From Palsa-504 sp963834685 (GTDB taxonomy: Bacteria > Actinomycetota > Actinomycetes > Streptosporangiales > Streptosporangiaceae): a DNA stretch of 64,000 nt. Position 1 is the first letter of the stretch; every line of letters begins with the position of its first letter. The position numbers and the translations under genes were made by a program. The stretch lies in assembly GCA_963834685.1 (NCBI GenBank), contig CAWICW010000024.1, positions 1 to 64,000 of the forward strand, read 5' to 3'. The notes beneath the pieces are model-generated. The model was given only the letters and a program-made list of their open reading frames with translations, had not been told where the DNA came from and did no database searches. Below, one piece after another: positions 59,616 to 64,000 of the stretch.

Positions 59616-60947
59616 TCACCTACTCGCAGCCGCCAGGATGGCAGCACCCAGGGCCTCGTCTTGCTCCGGTGGGACCGAGCGCAGGTCGAGGAGCAAGCGC
59701 CCAGCCTCCAGGCGGCCCACCACGGCGGGAAGTTCCCCGCGCGAGACCGCCGCCCCGGAGCGCAAAGGCACGGCCAGCGGCTCGGGCAGGCTCAGCGCCG
59801 CGCTGGGCAACTCGACACCTGGCGCGCCGCCCCCGCCCACCGCGGCAGACGCAGGAACCACCCGGACGTCGAGGCCGGTCGCGGCCAGGTGAGCCACGAT
59901 CCGTTCGGCCCGATCAAAGAGGGAAGCCGGGTCGGCGGCCAGCGCGGCGGCGACCGGCGGCACCGGTCCGGTGAGGGTCGCCTCCAGGGCGGCGAGGGTC
60001 AGCTTGTCCACCCGGAGGGCACGGGCCAGCGGATGCCTCCTCAGGCGGCGCACCAGGTCGGCCTGGCCGAGCAGCAGGCCGGCCTGCGGGCCGCCGAGCA
60101 GCTTGTCCCCGCTCGCGGTGACCAGGGCGGCGCCGTCGCGCAGCGCGCTCGCGGCGCTGGGCTCGTCGGGCAGCAGCGGGTGCGGGGCGAGCAGCCCGGA
60201 CCCGATGTCGAACACGACCGGAACGCCGTGGCTGGCCGCCAGCTCGGCCAGGGCGGGGACGCCGACGGCGGCGGTGAAGCCCTCGATGCGGAAGTTCGAC
60301 GGATGCACCTTGAGGATGAACGCGGTCCGCGGGCCGGCGGCTCCGGCGTAGTCGGCGGCCGTGGTCCGGTTGGTGGTGCCGACCTCGCGCAGTGTCGCGC
60401 CGGTGCAGGCCAGCAGGTCCGGCAGCCGGAACCGGTCGCCGATCTCGATCAGCTCGCCCCGGCTGATCACGATCTCCGCGGCCTCGGGACGGGCCAGGGC
60501 GGTCGCCGCGAGGACCAGGGCGGCCGCGTTGTTGTTGACCACGGCCACCGCCTCGGCGGCCGGGACGGCTCGGGCCAGGGCGTCGAGCACGCCCGCGCCC
60601 CGGCGCGCGCGGACCCCCGTAGCCAGGTCGAACTCCACGTCGCAGGAGCCTGCCGCGGCCGCGATCGCGTCCACCGCCGCCGCGGACAGCGGCGCGCGGC
60701 CCAGGTTGGTGTGGACCAGCACCCCGGTCGCATTGATCACCGGGGTCAGCCCGGCGGCCCGGGCGGGCAGCTCGGCGACCGCCGCGTCCGCGACCTGCTC
60801 CGGGGCGATCTGGCCGTTCCGGGCCCGTTGCTGGGCGCGGCCCACGGCCGCTTTGACCAGCGCCCGGCCGAGCCTGCGCTCCGCGGCTACCAGCCGGGGG
60901 TCGGCCAGGACCGAGTCGGTGCGCGGCACCAGGCGGCGCGTATCCAC
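59616..60947 (-). CDS. selA: L-seryl-tRNA(Sec) selenium transferase SelA
   Basis: A 443-residue PLP enzyme that converts Ser-tRNA(Sec) to Sec-tRNA(Sec) with selenophosphate. The N-terminal SelA domain has RRLVPRTDSVLADPRLVAAE and the family segment INATGVLVHTNLGRAPLS. The PLP lysine is in ASGDKLLGGPQAG (about 279) and the HPLARALRVDKLTLAALEAT stretch is intact. It is transcribed just ahead of selB, separated by a 67-bp gap filled by the hairpin element. SelD is not in the window. Confidence 0.95.
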   Translation of the reverse strand: MDTRRLVPRTDSVLADPRLVAAERRLGRALVKAAVGRAQQRARNGQIAPEQVADAAVAELPARAAGLTPVINATGVLVHTNLGRAPLSAAAVDAIAAAAGSCDVEFDLATGVRARRGAGVLDALARAVPAAEAVAVVNNNAAALVLAATALARPEAAEIVISRGELIEIGDRFRLPDLLACTGATLREVGTTNRTTAADYAGAAGPRTAFILKVHPSNFRIEGFTAAVGVPALAELAASHGVPVVFDIGSGLLAPHPLLPDEPSAASALRDGAALVTASGDKLLGGPQAGLLLGQADLVRRLRRHPLARALRVDKLTLAALEATLTGPVPPVAAALAADPASLFDRAERIVAHLAATGLDVRVVPASAAVGGGGAPGVELPSAALSLPEPLAVPLRSGAAVSRGELPAVVGRLEAGRLLLDLRSVPPEQDEALGAAILAAASR

Positions 60948-61053
60948 GTGCGAACATTACCCCTCGGCCGGAATACCACGCGTGCCTCCGGGTAGGGGCT
61001 GGCGGTCAGGTCGGCTCACTAGACGATCGTTACTCACTCAGGAAGTGATACGC

Positions 61054-61674
61054 ATGGCTGGGATGCTGCAGATGCGGCGCAGCCGCGGAGCGGCCAGCGG
61101 ATTCCTGCTAGTCCTGCTCGGGCTCTGGGGCGCGCTCGTCCCCTTGGTCGGGCCGTATTTCCATTACGCCTACACGCCGGACACGGCCTGGGCCTACAAC
61201 ACGGCCCGGCTGTGGCTGGAGATCCTGCCGGGCGCGGCGGTGTTCCTCGGCGGCATCCTGCTCATCATCGCCACCGGCAGGCACGTCGCGCTGTTCGGCG
61301 CGCTCCTGGCTGCGGCAGCCGGCGCCTGGTTCACCCTCGGCACCACCCTCAGCCCACTGTGGAACCACCACGTGACCCTGGGCGGGTCACCGGCCAGCTC
61401 TACCGTGTTCATGCGGATCATGGAGCAGCTCGGCTTCTTCTCCGCGCTGGGCGTGGTCATCGTATTCGTCGCGGCCGCGGCGTTCGGCCGGATCATGTCG
61501 GTTGCCTCCGGGATCAGGGCCATCGAGACCGTTCCGCCCGCTGAGACGGTCCCGGCCGCTGAGGCGGTTCCGGCCAAGACCGGCCACACTCTCACCCTCC
61601 CGTTCCGGCGGGCGCGGACCGACACGGTCGCGGCGCAGGACACGCGTTCGGAGGACACGCAGACCGTCGGGTAG
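61054..61674 (+). CDS. Four-helix membrane protein of unknown function
   Basis: A 206-residue protein with four hydrophobic helices (SGFLLVLLGLWGALVPLVGP; VFLGGILLIIATG; ALLAAAAGAWFTLGTTL; LGVVIVFVAAAAFGRI) and an acidic, repetitive C-terminus (PAETVPAAEAVP and DTRSEDTQTVG). Start ATG 61054 follows GGAAG at short spacing. Proteins of this look are frequent in actinobacteria, but no function is assigned. An 8-bp-stem hairpin (CGGCTGGC to GCCAGCCG, 61691-61720) follows as a possible terminator. Confidence 0.6.
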   Translation: MAGMLQMRRSRGAASGFLLVLLGLWGALVPLVGPYFHYAYTPDTAWAYNTARLWLEILPGAAVFLGGILLIIATGRHVALFGALLAAAAGAWFTLGTTLSPLWNHHVTLGGSPASSTVFMRIMEQLGFFSALGVVIVFVAAAAFGRIMSVASGIRAIETVPPAETVPAAEAVPAKTGHTLTLPFRRARTDTVAAQDTRSEDTQTVG

Positions 61675-61747
61675 CGCAACGCACTATCATCGGCTGGCAC
61701 GAGACCATTCGCGCCAGCCGATGTCGCGCTCAGGGAAGGACGTGGTG

Positions 61748-63118
61748 GTGCGGGCAGAGCCAGCGGCGGCGGACCAGGGGTCCGAACCGGCGACGGCCGC
61801 GGGCACGCCCCGCGACGGCGCGCGCTGGCTGCTTCCGGCCGGGGCCGTGCTACTGCTGGCGGTGCTGGCCGTCTACGTGGCCGACCTGGCCACTCACCTG
61901 TCGTCGATGGCCGCCATGCGGGATCTGGTGGTGTACCGGAACGGCGGGCTGATCGTCCGGCACGTCGCGCCCGCCTACGACGGGCACCGGGCCTCGCCGC
62001 TGTACGACTGGACCGGGCAGAACGGCGTCCAGTTCACCTATCCCCCGTTCGCCGCGGTGGTCTTCGCGGTCGCGTCGGTGCTGTCCTGGACGCTGATGCG
62101 CTGGGTTATGATTCTGGTCAGCCTGGGAGCCCTCGGGCTGTCGCTGTGGCTGGTGTTCGGCGCGCTGGGGTACAAGGATCGTCAGGTCCGGCTCGGCGCC
62201 ACGCTGGGTGTGTCCGCGCTGGCCCTGCTTACCGAGCCGGTGCAGCAGACGCTGGCCCTCGGTCAGGTCAACCTGCTGCTCATGCTGCTCGTCGTGGCCG
62301 ACCTGCTGACCGCCTCGGCGCTGCGCGGTCAGACCCGCTGGTGGCACGGGATCGGGATCGGCCTGGCGGCCGGGGTGAAGCTGACCCCGCTGATCTTCAT
62401 CCCGTACCTGCTGCTGATCCGCAGGTACCGGCAGGCCGCCACGGCCACCGGGGTGTTCGCGGCCACGGTGGCGCTGGGCTACGCGGTGCTGCCCAAGGAC
62501 TCCGGCACCTACTGGGCGGGCGGGCTGTTCCTGAAGGCCAACCGGATCGTGTTCCTGGGCACCCGGGGCAACCAGTCGCTGCGCGGCGTGATCACCCGGC
62601 TGGCGGGCAGCGTGACCTCCGGTACCGCGCCCTGGATCGTAGCGGCGATCCTGGTCGTGATCGTCGGCCTGGTCGCGGCGGCGGTGCTGAACCGCGCCGG
62701 GCATCCGGTGGCCGGGATGCTGGCCTGTGCGCTGACCGGCCTGCTGGTCTCGCCGCTGAGCTGGGACCACCACTGGGTCTGGGTGGCGCCCGCGATCGCG
62801 CTGCTAGCGCACCTGGGGGCCCGGGCACGGGGCGGGGTCCGGGCCGCGTGGTGGGTGGCCGCCGGCTTGATGACTGCCGTGTTCGGCGCGTGGCCGCAGC
62901 TCTGGGATCTCTCCCAGGCCGGGCTGACCCCGGCCGGGCTGTTCTGGTACGGGCCCGCGACGTACTTCGCGACCGGCGACAAGCCGTGGTATCACGAGTT
63001 CCACTGGCACGGCCTGCAGCTGCTAGCGGGTAACAGCTTCGTGCTGGCCGGCCTGATCGGGCTGGCTGCCCTGTGCGTGGCCGCGTTCCGGGTGGGGAAC
63101 CGCCGGGCCTCGCCGTGA
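61748..63118 (+). CDS. GT87-family (DUF2029) membrane glycosyltransferase
   Basis: A polytopic protein of about 456 residues, 10-12 helices, matching the GT-C type GT87 family of mannosyltransferases for phosphatidylinositol mannosides and lipoglycans. The N-terminal D/E motif is in RDLVVYRNGGLIVRHVAPAY, followed by WTGQNGVQFTYPPFAAVVFA; the central GQVNLLLMLLVVADLL and GIGLAAGVKLTPLIFIPYLL are family-diagnostic. I chose GTG 61748 with GGGAAGGA seven bases upstream; ATG 61721 is an alternative. It uses polyprenyl-phosphate sugars and would work at the outer membrane face. Its end overlaps the next start. Confidence 0.9.
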   Translation: MRAEPAAADQGSEPATAAGTPRDGARWLLPAGAVLLLAVLAVYVADLATHLSSMAAMRDLVVYRNGGLIVRHVAPAYDGHRASPLYDWTGQNGVQFTYPPFAAVVFAVASVLSWTLMRWVMILVSLGALGLSLWLVFGALGYKDRQVRLGATLGVSALALLTEPVQQTLALGQVNLLLMLLVVADLLTASALRGQTRWWHGIGIGLAAGVKLTPLIFIPYLLLIRRYRQAATATGVFAATVALGYAVLPKDSGTYWAGGLFLKANRIVFLGTRGNQSLRGVITRLAGSVTSGTAPWIVAAILVVIVGLVAAAVLNRAGHPVAGMLACALTGLLVSPLSWDHHWVWVAPAIALLAHLGARARGGVRAAWWVAAGLMTAVFGAWPQLWDLSQAGLTPAGLFWYGPATYFATGDKPWYHEFHWHGLQLLAGNSFVLAGLIGLAALCVAAFRVGNRRASP

Positions 63119-64000
63119 GCGACGAGCTCGCGCGGATGCGGGAGCGGCTGGCCACCCGGGTCGTCGCCTCCCACCGGATCGGCAGCGAACGCGTCGCCGC
63201 CGCGCTGCACGCCGTGCCGCGGCACCTGTTCCTGCCCGAGCAGCGGCCGGAGGCCGCCTACCGCGACGACGCCATCGTGACCAAGCGGGACGAAGCCGGG
63301 CAGCCGATCAGCTCCTCCTCCCAGCCCGCCATCATGGCCATCATGCTGGACCAGCTGGACCTGGCCCCGGGTCACCGAGTGCTCGAGATCGGCGCCGGGA
63401 CCGGCTACAACGCTGCGCTGATCAGCCACATCGTCGGCCCGTCAGGCCAGGTGACCAGCGTCGACATCGACCCCGAGCTGGTCGCGACGGCCCGCGGGCA
63501 CCTGGCCCGCGCCGGGTTCGGTGACGTCACCGTGGTCGGTGCGGACGGTGCCGGGGGCGACCCGGAGCACGCGCCCTACGACCGGATCATCGCCACCGTC
63601 GGCGTCAGCGACCTGGCCCCGGCCTGGCTGGCGCAGGCCACCGCGCCGGCCCGGATCGTGGTGCCGCTCGACGTGCGCGGGACGCAGCTGTCGGCCGCGT
63701 TCGAGCGCGCCGACCCGGCCGTCCCCGGCGGGCCGTGGACGAGCCGGTCGCTCGCGCCGTGCGGGTTCATGCGGATGCGCGGCTCGCTGGCCGGACCCGA
63801 ACGCATCGTGCCGCTCGCGCCGGGCCTGTCCCTGCTGCTGCCCGACGGGATGCTGCCGGACGCGATGCTGGCCGACGGCACGCCGGGCGTGGCCGGGGAA
63901 GCCGTGGCCGCCCTGCTGGCCGGGCGGTCCGCGCCGCACCCGACCGGGGTCCGGGCCGCGTCGGCGCAGGTGTTCTGGGGGCTGGGCCTGTGGCTGGCGG
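63115..64000 (+). CDS. PIMT/FxLD-type methyltransferase (partial, runs off the window)
   Basis: A GTG start overlapping the GT87 stop (GTGA) opens a protein of at least 295 residues. It has the protein-L-isoaspartate methyltransferase layout: RHLFLPEQ, TKRDEAGQPISSSSQPAIMA, SAM loop VLEIGAGTGYNAALIS, VDIDPELV and the catalytic region PYDRIIATVGVSDLAPAWL. TKRDE..G.PISSSS occurs in the FxLD-system variants of this family in actinobacteria, which are linked to ribosomal peptide modification, as well as in repair enzymes. The 3' end is cut by the window edge. Which function applies needs the missing tail and neighbours. Confidence 0.85.
   Translation, partial: MSDELARMRERLATRVVASHRIGSERVAAALHAVPRHLFLPEQRPEAAYRDDAIVTKRDEAGQPISSSSQPAIMAIMLDQLDLAPGHRVLEIGAGTGYNAALISHIVGPSGQVTSVDIDPELVATARGHLARAGFGDVTVVGADGAGGDPEHAPYDRIIATVGVSDLAPAWLAQATAPARIVVPLDVRGTQLSAAFERADPAVPGGPWTSRSLAPCGFMRMRGSLAGPERIVPLAPGLSLLLPDGMLPDAMLADGTPGVAGEAVAALLAGRSAPHPTGVRAASAQVFWGLGLWLA

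Noticed and set aside
59661..60995. Long plus-strand frame opposite selA
   Set aside because: Shadow frame; SelA motifs, including the PLP lysine region, are on the minus strand.

Overview
The window is very G+C-rich DNA packed with genes in the actinobacterial style: GTG and TTG starts, short intergenic gaps, F420-type PPOX and PAC2 proteins, long coiled antisense frames. It fits a soil actinomycete of the Streptosporangiales/Catenulispora type. The genus cannot be named from the sequence. There is no rRNA, phage module or integrase; the only RNA genes or RNA elements seen are tRNA-Sec (selC) and one TPP riboswitch.

Layout. 1-7.2 kb is an insertion-sequence graveyard: a 2H phosphoesterase gene, then an XRE/TPR regulator cut by a 2413-bp IS with 13-bp inverted repeats and a 5-bp target duplication, followed by scraps of an IS630 transposase, a group II intron reverse transcriptase and a dienelactone hydrolase, and an IS4-like transposase. 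7.2-8.0 kb is non-coding. 8-16.4 kb holds an O-methyltransferase and a branched-chain-amino-acid-type ABC operon (livF, livG, livM, livH, livK) led by a 3-hydroxyisobutyrate-dehydrogenase-like gene and flanked by a LacI regulator. 16.4-22.2 kb has an ArsR regulator and the thiamine cluster thiO-thiS-thiG-thiD (TPP riboswitch) with divergent thiE. 22.2-34.4 kb has a 1457-aa GH38 mannosidase, a large LuxR/NTPase regulator, an AMP-binding stub, an alpha/beta hydrolase, a DHA2-type MFS exporter with its TetR, and an Lrp regulator. 34.5-47.7 kb is ordinary housekeeping and accessory content: PAC2, M24 peptidase, 5'-3' exonuclease, Rieske protein, CDF transporter, mobA, moaA, PPOX, DUF2332, VOC, PucR and a secreted protein.

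48-61 kb is the most interesting part. selC (tRNA-Sec, UCA anticodon), selB and selA lie here, but selC is separated from selB by about 8 kb. That stretch holds GH13, a StiP-type phosphoribosyltransferase, a PfkB kinase overlapping an unusual 1195-aa protein (P-loop STAND-like NTPase, TPR repeats, C-terminal ADP-ribosylglycohydrolase), and a class I methyltransferase. Parts of this block read visibly lower in G+C than its flanks. The NTPase-glycohydrolase plus kinase pair, with a phosphoribosyltransferase beside it, is my best candidate for an undescribed system (ribosyl or ADP-ribose chemistry under NTPase control). The block ends at a strong bidirectional hairpin. selB runs in frame, without a stop, into a 243-aa unknown protein. 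The selA-selB gap is filled by a 53-bp hairpin element that also occurs at 8.8 kb.

From 61 kb to the end are a membrane protein, a GT87 glycosyltransferase and a PIMT/FxLD-type methyltransferase that runs off the window. Selenocysteine machinery together with moaA and mobA suggests, by inference only, a selenocysteine- and molybdopterin-dependent enzyme such as formate dehydrogenase elsewhere in the genome.
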